Shown: piece after piece, positions 1 through 6,466 of the stretch
Layout: each line of letters opens with the position of its first letter
Numbering within the stretch: position 1 is the first letter of the stretch
NCBI GenBank assembly: GCA_027592105.1
Contig: JAQCLA010000102.1
Span: forward strand, 1-8,417
Origin: Pseudomonadota bacterium
Lineage (GTDB): Bacteria > Pseudomonadota > Alphaproteobacteria > Rhodobacterales > Rhodobacteraceae
DNA: 8,417 bases
Reading direction: 5' to 3'
Notes under the pieces: model-generated
Seen by the model: the letters and a program-made list of their open reading frames with translations, nothing else
The model's database searches: none
What the model was told of the DNA's origin: nothing
Position numbers and translations under genes: made by a program

Positions 1-633
1 GAAAAGGCCGGTTTTCTGGCCCGCCATGACATCGGCCATGTAGATGGCCCCGTTCATCGGCACGGGAATAGGTGCGCTGGGTGCCTGGCCGAACAAGACC
101 TCGGTCACCTCACGCAGCCCCTCGGCCAAACGCGCGCGCGATGTGCCGTTCTTGATCAGATTGGTGCAGCCCGTAGCGTCTCGCAGGGCCGCGACGATGG
201 CGGCTTCGCGCTCTTCCAGCCAAATGGCGTTGGGCTGCATCACCAGCGTATCGCCAAAACGATCCACGATCAGACCGGGCAAGCCATCGCCCTCAGCATG
301 GATCAGGCGATAAAAGGGTGCATCATAAAGCTTGCCCCGCAAGGCCACCGCGGCTTGGATGCGTGCGGCCAACCATGTTTGGTCGATCACCGCCGCCGGG
401 TCGCGATCCAACAGGCGCAGGCCGATCTTGCCCTCGACCGTGGCAACCCCAAGGCCAAGCGGCTGACGCTCGGCATCTTCGAGCACGGCCAGCGCACCCG
501 CAGGGATGGCGCGCGCGCGCCTGTCCAAGACGAGATCATCACCCCATGCCCAAGGATGGCCATGGCGGATGCGTTTGGCGTCGGCCTTGGGCTTGAGACG
601 CAGGACGGGAAAAGATGTAAGGGGCGCTGTCAT
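1..633 (-). CDS. rlmI: RlmI-family SAM-dependent 23S rRNA methyltransferase, partial (3' end outside window)
   Basis: The N-terminal 211 residues of a class I SAM-dependent rRNA methyltransferase; the frame is open to the left edge, so the catalytic Rossmann core is missing. Residues about 9-85 look like the N-terminal PUA RNA-binding domain of the family, with the RHGHPWAW signature at 23-30. Residues 108-127 carry the family hallmark YRLIHAEGDGLPGLIVDRFG, and 205-211 (GQKTGLF) start the G-[HQ]-K-T-G motif that precedes the SAM-binding fold. In E. coli RlmI makes m5C1962 in 23S rRNA; that the same base is the target here is inferred from family. The ATG at 633 is preceded by a GAGGGGG-type ribosome binding site. 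It lies 37 bp after the lipoprotein stop on the same strand and is probably co-transcribed with it. Other rRNA m5C paralogues of the same architecture cannot be excluded from half a protein. Confidence 0.85.
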   Translation of the reverse strand, partial: MTAPLTSFPVLRLKPKADAKRIRHGHPWAWGDDLVLDRRARAIPAGALAVLEDAERQPLGLGVATVEGKIGLRLLDRDPAAVIDQTWLAARIQAAVALRGKLYDAPFYRLIHAEGDGLPGLIVDRFGDTLVMQPNAIWLEEREAAIVAALRDATGCTNLIKNGTSRARLAEGLREVTEVLFGQAPSAPIPVPMNGAIYMADVMAGQKTGLF

Positions 634-670
634 GCGCCCCCTCTATCCTGATGCTGCTGCGAGCGGAAGA

Positions 671-1303
671 TCAGTTCGTGATCTGCGCGGTCACCAAAAC
701 ATCGGGCCGGGCGGGCGCGAATTCCGCCAGCGCCCATTGCTGGAGGTGCTGGGTGATGCGCACCGCTTGCGTGATCCCGCGCGCCTCGGCGGCGATGGCT
801 TGTTGGCCGCCCAGCGCGGCAAAGGTCAAATCAACCGCGCGCGGGCCGGACAAGATCTCGCCAGTTTCGGCGTGTACCACGGTCAAGACGAATTCGATCT
901 CATGCTCGCCGCCGATCGTGTAGCGCGCGCGCTCGGTCACGGCATGGAAACGGGTCATATCCATCGTCACGATAACCGGCGTCGCGGCGCCTTCGCGCGG
1001 GCGCATGACCGGCGACAAGGCGCGGTTCAAAAGCGCTTCGACCTGTGCATGGCGATCGCCCAATGGCTCGCCGCGCCAAACGATGTCAGACATCGGCTTG
1101 ATCGAATTGGCCTCGGACACCGTCAGGCTGCGCGGCACATTGATCGCGACCGACTGGATCGACCAATCATGCATCGGCACCTCGATCACGGGGCGCATGG
1201 TTTCCAGCGGTGCGTTACGCGACACATCGAAAGGCGTAGCGCAAGCCGACAGCGTCATCGCGGCCGCCAAGATCAGGGCGGGGGTTGTGAACAAACGGAT
1301 CAT
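671..1303 (-). CDS. Putative outer-membrane lipoprotein, Rhodobacterales-type, function unknown
   Basis: A 210-residue protein with a clear lipoprotein signal peptide: positive start (MIR), hydrophobic stretch about 4-17, and lipobox LSAC ending at Cys21. The residue after the cysteine is Ala, not Asp, so outer-membrane sorting by the usual rule is expected. The mature part (about 190 residues) has no transmembrane segment and no motif I can assign to an enzyme. It alternates beta-like stretches (about 102-147, including VIVTMDMTRFHAV and HEIEFVLTVVHAETGEIL) with an Ala-rich helical C-terminus. From memory it resembles the short Rhodobacterales lipoproteins grouped as DUF6778; not verified. 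The ATG at 1303 is fixed by a perfect AAGGAGG at 1310-1316, six bases upstream. It sits 210 bp after the FliM-like gene and 37 bp before rlmI, so it probably starts its own transcript including rlmI. Function unknown. Confidence 0.85.
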   Translation of the reverse strand: MIRLFTTPALILAAAMTLSACATPFDVSRNAPLETMRPVIEVPMHDWSIQSVAINVPRSLTVSEANSIKPMSDIVWRGEPLGDRHAQVEALLNRALSPVMRPREGAATPVIVTMDMTRFHAVTERARYTIGGEHEIEFVLTVVHAETGEILSGPRAVDLTFAALGGQQAIAAEARGITQAVRITQHLQQWALAEFAPARPDVLVTAQITN

Positions 1304-1335
1304 TGCCTGCCTCCTTCTTGCCGCGCAAAGCGGCC

Positions 1336-1366
1336 ATTATGGGCGTTGGGTCGAAAAGCATGTCAC
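1336..1366 (-). promoter_or_regulatory. Candidate promoter of the lipoprotein-rlmI unit
   Basis: On the minus strand GTGACA (1361-1366) could be a -35 box and CATAAT (1336-1341) a -10 box, followed by a short leader to the AAGGAGG ribosome binding site at 1310-1316. The -10 matches five of six consensus bases, but the 19-bp spacer is longer than optimal. The rest of the 210-bp gap (1304-1513) shows no gene and no hairpin followed by a T run, so I see no clear terminator for the upstream FliM-like gene. Confidence 0.25.
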
Positions 1367-1513
1367 CCACAGCACGGGTTACGCCCTGACATTGCCCCCC
1401 ACCCGCGGCGAAACCGCGACGCGCCGGGGACGGATCAAAGGAATTGCAGAGGTGATTTCCGGTCGGATTTGCGGCGAATTTTCGACAATTGCGCCGGGGG
1501 GCGGGCGATCCAC

Positions 1514-2494
1514 TCAGCCTGCGGCACGCCGCGCAGCCATCACGGGTGCCGTATCGGGGAGGTTGGTGACAGGTTCTTGCGCCATGGCTTTCGCGTCAGT
1601 GTCGGGTAGTGCGGGCAGCCGCAAGGCCCGCCGCCCACCGATCTGGCCCAGCCGCCCATGAAACAACACCCGGCCCTGCCCATCCTCCAGCGCGACCTCA
1701 TGTAGGTCAGCGAGCGAAAAGGGGATCAAATCCCCCACCGCAAGGCGCTCGACCTGCGCCAAGGGCTGGCTCAACCGCATCAAGACCACATCGAGGGAAA
1801 GGCGCAATTCCGCAAGCATCTGTTCGCGCGCGGCGATCCATGCCGGATCGGCCGGCTTGCCCTGTGGCCCCATATCGGCCATCCCGGGCAGCACCACGCG
1901 CGGCATGGCCATGACGAAACGCGCCTGCCGCGTGACCCCGTCAAATCCGATCTCGCCTTGCAAAAGGGTGTAATCACCCTCGGGCAAGAGCAAATTGATC
2001 TGGCCGCGATCATTGATCCGGCTGCCGTAGGCCATGCGCGTTGGCCAATCGCGCCCGGTGATCGGCTGCCCCTCATGGGCAAAGGCGGCAAGGGCAAGGT
2101 CGATGAAATCCCGCGTCAACGCCTCGTCGATCCGGGTCACGGGGCGGGGGGGCAACGCGGCGGGTTCGACCCGGCCGGTCGTCTGCACCTCGACCAAGGC
2201 ATCGACCATACCGGGCGAGAGGCCGATCAAGCCGCGTCTGCCCTGCTCATCCTCAAGCGCTGCGACAAGCCCTTGATCGGGCAAAGCGGCGATTACCGCA
2301 TGCAACGGCTGTTGTGTCTCCACCCCGACTTGCCCAAGCACCAGCCCAAGCCCCTCGAACGGCATGGCCGCGCGACGCAGCGCGCGCCCAAAGGCATGTG
2401 AGGTCGCACTATCCAACTCCGGTGCCGACGGGGCGACAGGCCGGTGCGCCGCGATCTTGCGGCGCAGGGCGGTATGCGCAAGCGACGGGGTCAT
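1514..2494 (-). CDS. Divergent FliM-like flagellar motor switch protein
   Basis: A 326-residue protein of the FliM/FliN family. The clearest domain is the C-terminal SpoA (FliN-like) fold at about 226-293, with the typical hydrophobic strand RLSLDVVLMRL, then LAVGDLIPF and a closing GRRALRL. Residues about 35-200 have the pattern of the FliM middle domain, with LSPGMVDALVEV at 92-103. FliM belongs to the C-ring, where its middle domain binds FliG, its SpoA domain meets FliN and its N-terminus docks CheY-P. Two standard elements are absent: the N-terminal CheY-docking segment (LSQDEIDALL-like; here the start is MTPSLAHTALRRKIAAHRP) and the GGxG loop (VQTTGR at about 103-108). A Pro/Ala-rich tail follows 294. 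An in-frame stop five codons upstream of the ATG at 2494 fixes the start; the ribosome site is weak. The gene follows the symporter-kinase after 71 bp on the same strand. It could be the switch protein of a second, native flagellar system or a repurposed FliM. Confidence 0.75.
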   Translation of the reverse strand: MTPSLAHTALRRKIAAHRPVAPSAPELDSATSHAFGRALRRAAMPFEGLGLVLGQVGVETQQPLHAVIAALPDQGLVAALEDEQGRRGLIGLSPGMVDALVEVQTTGRVEPAALPPRPVTRIDEALTRDFIDLALAAFAHEGQPITGRDWPTRMAYGSRINDRGQINLLLPEGDYTLLQGEIGFDGVTRQARFVMAMPRVVLPGMADMGPQGKPADPAWIAAREQMLAELRLSLDVVLMRLSQPLAQVERLAVGDLIPFSLADLHEVALEDGQGRVLFHGRLGQIGGRRALRLPALPDTDAKAMAQEPVTNLPDTAPVMAARRAAG

Positions 2495-2536
2495 ATCCGG
2501 CTGTTTTCAAACCTGAAGGGGGTGCAACATGGCGCC

Positions 2537-2556
2537 AGCCTATCGCATGATAGGTT
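2537..2556. repeat. Perfect small hairpin between kinase and FliM-like gene
   Basis: CCTATC (2539-2544) and GATAGG (2549-2554) are exact reverse complements around a GCAT loop; on the plus strand a G-T wobble and an A-T pair extend the stem to 2537-2556. No T run follows on either strand, so it is not a standard intrinsic terminator. It lies in the 71-bp spacer just after the kinase stop and about 45 bp before the FliM-like start, where it could be an mRNA processing or attenuation structure or a protein site. Confidence 0.5.
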
Positions 2557-2565
2557 AACAAGCCG

Positions 2566-5250
2566 TCAAGCCGCGCGGCGCACCCGCAGGGGCAAACGCA
2601 CCCGAAACCGCGTGCCTTGTTCAGAGGGAACATAGCTTAGCCCGCCGCCCAGCCGGATCATGATCTCGCGGCTGATCGCCAGCCCCAAACCCGCCCCCGG
2701 TGCGCCGCGCGCGGTATCGGCACGGGCGAATTTCTCGAAGATCAACGCCTGTTGGCGGGTCGGAATCCCGCTGCCGTTATCGGCGAAATCCACCTGAATG
2801 CGGCCCGGCATCTGGCGCACGGACACCACCATTTCAGGATGGGCCGCATCGCAGTATTTCTGTGCATTGGAAATCAAGTTGATGAAAACCTGCGTCAGGC
2901 GATCGGCATCGGTCCATAGCGTGACCGCCTCGCTGTCATGATCGCGGATGATCTTGAGCCGCCCTTCGCCATCTTGCGCACCCGCGATCCGCACGGCGCG
3001 TTCCAAGACGTCGGACAGCGCGGTCTCACCCTCATGCAGCGTCACGCGCCCATGTTCCAGCACCGAAAGGTCGAGCAAATCATCAAGGAGCCGCGTTAGG
3101 CGCAATGTCTCGTCATGGATGATCCGCGAGAACCGCGCGCGGGCTGCATCGTCGATCCCCTCATCTTGCATCAACAACTCGGAAAAGGCGCGGATCGAGG
3201 TCATGGGTGTGCGCAGCTCATGGCTGATCTGGCTGAGAAAGGCGTCTTTCTGGCGCGACAGCGCGGTAAGCTTTGCATTGGCCTCCTGCAGGCGGGCGGC
3301 GGCTTGGGCGAGTTCCTCGGATTTTGTTTCAAGCTGGATGGAATATTCCATGATCTGGGCGGTTTCATCGGCTACGGCAAGCAGATCGCGCACCGACACA
3401 CTGGCCCCGCCCACGATTTGGGCGACCATCGCATGTGCCGTTGCCGCCCCCACGGAACCGGCCAACTCACGTTCCAGCCGCTCGAGGAAATCGGGCGTGG
3501 GCTCGGGCACGCCACCCGTGCGGCCCTGCGCCTCGGCGGCGGTCTCGAACAACCGCCCTGCCCTGCCCGCGCCCAAGATGCGCTGTGCCATCACCAACAG
3601 ATCGTCAGCTGCCCCTGTCGCGCCCTGCCAGCCATAAAGCGGCTGGGAATGGTCGTAGACATTGACGAATTGCGCGCCTTGCAACCGTTCGAGCGGGCTG
3701 GGAAAGGACATGAGCGAACCCAAGATGAACAGCAGCGTATTGACCCCGAGCGACAGCACCATCGCGGTCAAGAGCGGATCGGTTGCCTGAAGGCCCAAGG
3801 GGGTAGCAGGGCTGAGCCATGTCAGGCCGAAGGGACCATCGCTGAGGATGGCGGGCATCATGCCGCCTGTCTCAGCGATATTGGGGATCAGCAAGAGCCA
3901 CAGCCAGATCAGGAAACCCGCACCGATCCCAAGGGCCGCGCCGACGCGCGTGGCCCCACGCCACAAGATCCCGCCCAAGAGCGCAGGCAAGATCTGCGCC
4001 ACGCCCAAAAAGGCGATGAGGCCAATATCGGCCAAGGCATCGGCCCCCCCCGACAAGCGGTAATAGCCATAGCCCAAGAACAAGACACCCGCGATCGACA
4101 AGCGCCGCGCGGTCAGCGCCACGCGGCGCATATCGCCCGACATCGGGTCATCATGGCGCGTCAAGCGTAGCCAGAAGGGCACGATGATATGGTTCGACAG
4201 CATCGTGGAGAGCGCCAATGCCGCCACGATCACCATCGAGGTCGCCGCTGAAAACCCGCCCAAAAAGACCAGCAAGGCCAAGCCATCCTGCCCCAAGCCC
4301 AATGGCACGGTCAGCACGAAGAGATCGGGGTTGGCATCGCTTCCGAACATCTCAAGCCCGATGACGGCGATGGGCACCACGAAAAGGCTGATCAGCAATA
4401 GGTAAAGCGGAAAAGCCCAGCCTGCGGTCGCCAGATGCCGCTCATCTGTGTTCTCGACGACGAGCACCTGAAACATCCTCGGCAAGCACAAGATCGCGGC
4501 CCCCGCCAAAACGGTCAGCCCCAGCCATCGCGCACCGTTCCAAGCGGTGTTGTTGATCGGGCTGACTTCGATCCGGGCCAGCATATCGGCCGGCCCATCG
4601 GCAACGCCCCACACCACGAAAACACCGACCGCCAGAATGGCGGCCAGCTTGACGATCGCCTCGAGCGCGATGGCCGAAACAAGGCCTGGATGACGCTCAT
4701 TGACATCAAGCGAGCGCGTACCGAAGACGATGGTGAAAAGCGCCAGCCCCGCCGCGACCCAGATCGCGGTCTGATCGGCATCGGGCGCACCCAAGGCGCC
4801 GCCATCAGCGAAAACCGAAAACGACAGCGTCACCGACTGCAATTGCAACGCGATATAGGGGGTGGCGCCGATCACCGACAACAACGTCACCAGCGCCGCA
4901 ACACCGCCGGATTTGCCATAGCGGCTGGAGATCATGTCAGCGATCGAGGTGATGCGTTGCGCCCGCCCGATGCGCACCATTTTGCGCAAAAGCCAGAACC
5001 AGCCGATGAACACCAGCGTCGGCCCGAGATAGATGGTCAAGAACTCCAACCCGTTGCGCACGGCCGAGCCGACAGCACCGTAAAATGTCCAAGCCGTGGT
5101 ATAGATCGACAGGCTGAGCGTGTATGTGATGGGTGAATTCAGCCAACGCGCCTTGCCCTCGGCCGCGCGTTTCTCGGCGATGAAGGCCACGGCGAACAAG
5201 ATCAGAACGTATAGGACGCAAACCGCGACAAGCCCATCGAAGCTGAGCAT
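2566..5250 (-). CDS. CbrA-like sodium:solute symporter-histidine kinase fusion
   Basis: An 894-residue inner-membrane sensor kinase. Residues 1 to about 515 are a sodium:solute symporter (SSF/SLC5) domain with about 13 hydrophobic segments; the block around 40-66 (YTLSLSIYTTAWTFYGAVGS) and GGFSAATSMVIV at 331-342 are typical of CbrA-type proteins. A soluble linker at about 520-635 is where CbrA-type kinases carry a STAC domain. A coiled coil (about 636-668) leads to the dimerisation/phosphotransfer domain with phospho-acceptor His677 in SHELRTP, then a complete ATPase domain: N box N791-N795, G1 DNGSGIP at 824-830, F box around F838-F841, G2 GAGLGLA at 852-858. There is no PAS domain between linker and kinase, unlike Pseudomonas CbrA, which is longer. 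It likely senses, and may transport, a nutrient and phosphorylates the receiver at 5558-5947. Its ATG overlaps the stop of the preceding small gene (TAATG), implying coupled translation. Substrate unknown. Confidence 0.93.
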   Translation of the reverse strand: MLSFDGLVAVCVLYVLILFAVAFIAEKRAAEGKARWLNSPITYTLSLSIYTTAWTFYGAVGSAVRNGLEFLTIYLGPTLVFIGWFWLLRKMVRIGRAQRITSIADMISSRYGKSGGVAALVTLLSVIGATPYIALQLQSVTLSFSVFADGGALGAPDADQTAIWVAAGLALFTIVFGTRSLDVNERHPGLVSAIALEAIVKLAAILAVGVFVVWGVADGPADMLARIEVSPINNTAWNGARWLGLTVLAGAAILCLPRMFQVLVVENTDERHLATAGWAFPLYLLLISLFVVPIAVIGLEMFGSDANPDLFVLTVPLGLGQDGLALLVFLGGFSAATSMVIVAALALSTMLSNHIIVPFWLRLTRHDDPMSGDMRRVALTARRLSIAGVLFLGYGYYRLSGGADALADIGLIAFLGVAQILPALLGGILWRGATRVGAALGIGAGFLIWLWLLLIPNIAETGGMMPAILSDGPFGLTWLSPATPLGLQATDPLLTAMVLSLGVNTLLFILGSLMSFPSPLERLQGAQFVNVYDHSQPLYGWQGATGAADDLLVMAQRILGAGRAGRLFETAAEAQGRTGGVPEPTPDFLERLERELAGSVGAATAHAMVAQIVGGASVSVRDLLAVADETAQIMEYSIQLETKSEELAQAAARLQEANAKLTALSRQKDAFLSQISHELRTPMTSIRAFSELLMQDEGIDDAARARFSRIIHDETLRLTRLLDDLLDLSVLEHGRVTLHEGETALSDVLERAVRIAGAQDGEGRLKIIRDHDSEAVTLWTDADRLTQVFINLISNAQKYCDAAHPEMVVSVRQMPGRIQVDFADNGSGIPTRQQALIFEKFARADTARGAPGAGLGLAISREIMIRLGGGLSYVPSEQGTRFRVRLPLRVRRAA

Positions 5251-5252
5251 TA
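5248..5252 (-). promoter_or_regulatory. TAATG stop/start overlap (translational coupling)
   Basis: The stop TAA of the small membrane protein shares its last base with the ATG of the symporter-kinase. The kinase's only nearby ribosome-binding-like bases (GGAG) lie inside the end of the small gene, so ribosomes finishing the small protein probably start the kinase, keeping the two products in proportion. Confidence 0.75.
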
Positions 5253-5537
5253 TTGCTGCTCCGCGCGTGGTGGCGGTGTGACGTCGGCGGCATCTTTGCG
5301 GTCACTGCGCGTCAGCGACCATGACACAAAAGCCGTCAGCACGATCAAGCCGATCCAAATGACGAAGTAATAGACAAGCCAATTCGACAGATCGGCACCA
5401 CCCAGCAGCGTCGCGTCACCCCGGATAAAGACCGGCGCAAATCCAAGCACCATACCCAGGATCGGCAATAGTCTTGCGGCATCTTGCAGACGGTTCTGGC
5501 GATACGTCCGCCGTTCCAGAAATAAGCGCCGCGCCAT
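5250..5537 (-). CDS. Small two-helix membrane protein, probable partner of the symporter-kinase
   Basis: A 95-residue protein with a strongly basic N-terminus (MARRLFLERRTYRQNR), two hydrophobic helices at about 22-39 and 52-75, and a charged, proline-containing C-terminal tail. The positive-inside rule puts both ends in the cytoplasm. No enzymatic motif is visible. It sits between the response regulator (20 bp upstream) and the kinase (one-base overlap downstream). From memory, Pseudomonas cbrA is also preceded by a small overlapping gene (cbrX), and some symporters of this superfamily have a two-helix small subunit (DUF4212 type). The arrangement is alike, but I cannot show sequence homology to either. 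The likely role, by inference, is a subunit or assembly factor of the kinase's transporter domain. The ATG at 5537 follows a G-rich stretch that can serve as ribosome site. Confidence 0.8.
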   Translation of the reverse strand: MARRLFLERRTYRQNRLQDAARLLPILGMVLGFAPVFIRGDATLLGGADLSNWLVYYFVIWIGLIVLTAFVSWSLTRSDRKDAADVTPPPRAEQQ

Positions 5538-5557
5538 GACCCGCCCCCCGACCGCGC

Positions 5558-5947
5558 CTAGGCCCGATCGCCCGTCGCACGCGCTTGTGCCAAGCGCGCG
5601 ACGGTGGCCAAGAGATCGGCATTGGAAAAGGGTTTCGTCAGATAGGCATCTGCCCCCATCTCAAAGGCCGCCTCTTGATCGCGGGCTTGGCCCTTGGCGG
5701 TCAACATCAAGACGGGAAGCTGGGCCGTTTCCGCACCATCGCGCAGCGCGCGCAGGATCTCAAAGCCTGACAAGCCCGGCAACATGATGTCGAGAATGAC
5801 CATGTCGGGCTTCGTGCGTGTCACGGCCTCGATGGCGGTTGCGCCGTTGCCATGGCCCTGCACTTCCCAGCCGGCCCGGCTGAGAATGAAACCGATGGCT
5901 TCGCGAATATTCCCCTCATCCTCGATCAACAAGATACGCCCGCCCAT
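5558..5947 (-). CDS. Receiver-only response regulator (CheY-like)
   Basis: A 129-residue single receiver domain with all conserved positions: acidic pocket E9-D10-E11, phospho-acceptor Asp53 in VILDIMLPG, Thr83 in MLTAKG, and Lys105 in YLTKPF, with Tyr102 at the aromatic switch position. There is no output domain and the protein ends about 15 residues after the last receiver helix, so signalling must go through protein-protein contact or phosphotransfer. The start at 5947 is fixed by AGGGAGG at 5954-5960, six bases upstream. It is first in a minus-strand operon with the two-helix membrane protein and the symporter-kinase, its most likely phosphodonor. It differs from classical CbrB, which carries AAA+ and DNA-binding domains. 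Its target is unknown; the FliM-like protein in the same gene run is one candidate, by inference only. Confidence 0.93.
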   Translation of the reverse strand: MGGRILLIEDEGNIREAIGFILSRAGWEVQGHGNGATAIEAVTRTKPDMVILDIMLPGLSGFEILRALRDGAETAQLPVLMLTAKGQARDQEAAFEMGADAYLTKPFSNADLLATVARLAQARATGDRA

Positions 5948-6281
5948 GGCTTTCCTCCCTTTGCCTTGGGTGCGACGACTTTGCCGCCTCTCAACGCTTT
6001 AGGCAATGCCCCGCACACCGCTGGCCAAGACAGAGCGTCAAGCCGGTGCACAGGGATGCGCGACAGATCATGCCGAGCCGCCAAGTGGGCGCTGCATGCA
6101 CACAGGCCCGCATCGCTTCGCTTGCAGCAAACCTTGCTCTGAAACTGCTGAGCTTTGCGGCGTCTCATCACATTTGGGAGCAGCGACCATGACAGCCAGA
6201 TCCGCCTTTTTGCGAAAGCGACAAGACGAGAAGAGCTAAATACCACTCACACCCAATGGTATTAACTTCAATCTTTCGCGT

Positions 6282-6297
6282 GAAATAAGTTTATTTC
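6282..6297. repeat. Perfect inverted repeat GAAATAA-GT-TTATTTC (candidate operator)
   Basis: Two exact 7-bp arms around a 2-bp centre, 24 bases upstream of the TATAAA at 6321. The half-site with its following G (TTTATTTCG) recurs in the same orientation at 6347-6355. The size and symmetry suit a dimeric transcription factor; the protein is unknown. Confidence 0.5.
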
Positions 6298-6326
6298 GTA
6301 TTTGCCTTTGCAAATCGCCTTATAAA
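6298..6326 (+). promoter_or_regulatory. Candidate promoter of the FleQ-like gene
   Basis: TATAAA at 6321-6326 is the best -10-like element in front of the gene, but the bases 16-18 positions upstream (GTATTTG, 6298-6304) are a poor -35, which would suit an activated promoter. Transcription from here would give a leader of about 130 bases. No sigma-54 (TGGCAC-N5-TTGCA) element is apparent, as expected for a top-level regulator. Confidence 0.25.
6300..6315. repeat. Perfect inverted repeat ATTTGC-CTTT-GCAAAT (candidate operator)
   Basis: Two exact 6-bp arms around a 4-bp centre, only two bases after the previous inverted repeat and five bases before the -10-like TATAAA. A regulator bound here would overlap the RNA polymerase spacer region. 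It could also form a short hairpin, but no T run follows. Confidence 0.45.
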
Positions 6327-6466
6327 ATTACCTTTGTCGCGCACCCTTTATTTCGCCATTCGTTTTTAATATCATTGCAGAAGACAAGGGTGTTAATTTC
6401 GAGATCCCATAAAGCGATAGAAAAGCGGTTTACTGAGAGCGCTGGTAACACAGACGTCGAGGCAAA

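Larger units (their letters stand above)
5948..6466. other. 519-bp divergent intergenic region
   Basis: This region separates the minus-strand kinase operon from the plus-strand FleQ-like gene. The left part (5948-6239) has ordinary GC-rich composition; a TTGACG on the minus strand (6036-6041) could be a -35 box for the response-regulator operon, but no good -10 follows. The right part (about 6240-6450) is AT-rich, roughly 35-40% GC in the 60-base stretches I counted, and holds inverted repeats at 6282-6297 and 6300-6315 and a TATAAA at 6321-6326. I see no convincing protein gene, tRNA or terminator. The small frame 6189-6239 is treated under findings. Confidence 0.7.

Noticed and set aside
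1304..1513. Terminator or small RNA between the FliM-like gene and the lipoprotein
   Set aside because: GC-rich stems such as GCGG-TTTCG-CCGC exist, but none is followed by a T run and there is no sign of a conserved RNA fold readable by eye.
506..1609. Long open plus-strand frame of 367 codons
   Set aside because: It runs antisense across the rRNA methyltransferase start, the lipoprotein and a spacer; its translation is Arg/His/Gly-rich without domain pattern, as expected from the complement of GC-rich genes.
3115..4170. Long open plus-strand frame of 351 codons opposite the symporter-kinase
   Set aside because: It lies wholly opposite a gene with unmistakable domains; composition is antisense-like and no ribosome site or motif is present. 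The frame at 4435-5136 is rejected for the same reason.
5926..6246. Minus-strand frame of 106 codons overlapping the start of the response regulator
   Set aside because: No good ribosome site, no recognisable domain, and it overlaps a gene with a strong Shine-Dalgarno; most of it lies in the intergenic region.
6240..6466. CtrA or sigma-54 binding sites upstream of the FleQ-like gene
   Set aside because: TTAA tetramers occur but none are paired with 7-base spacing, and no GG/GC-spaced TGGCAC-N5-TTGCA element is found.
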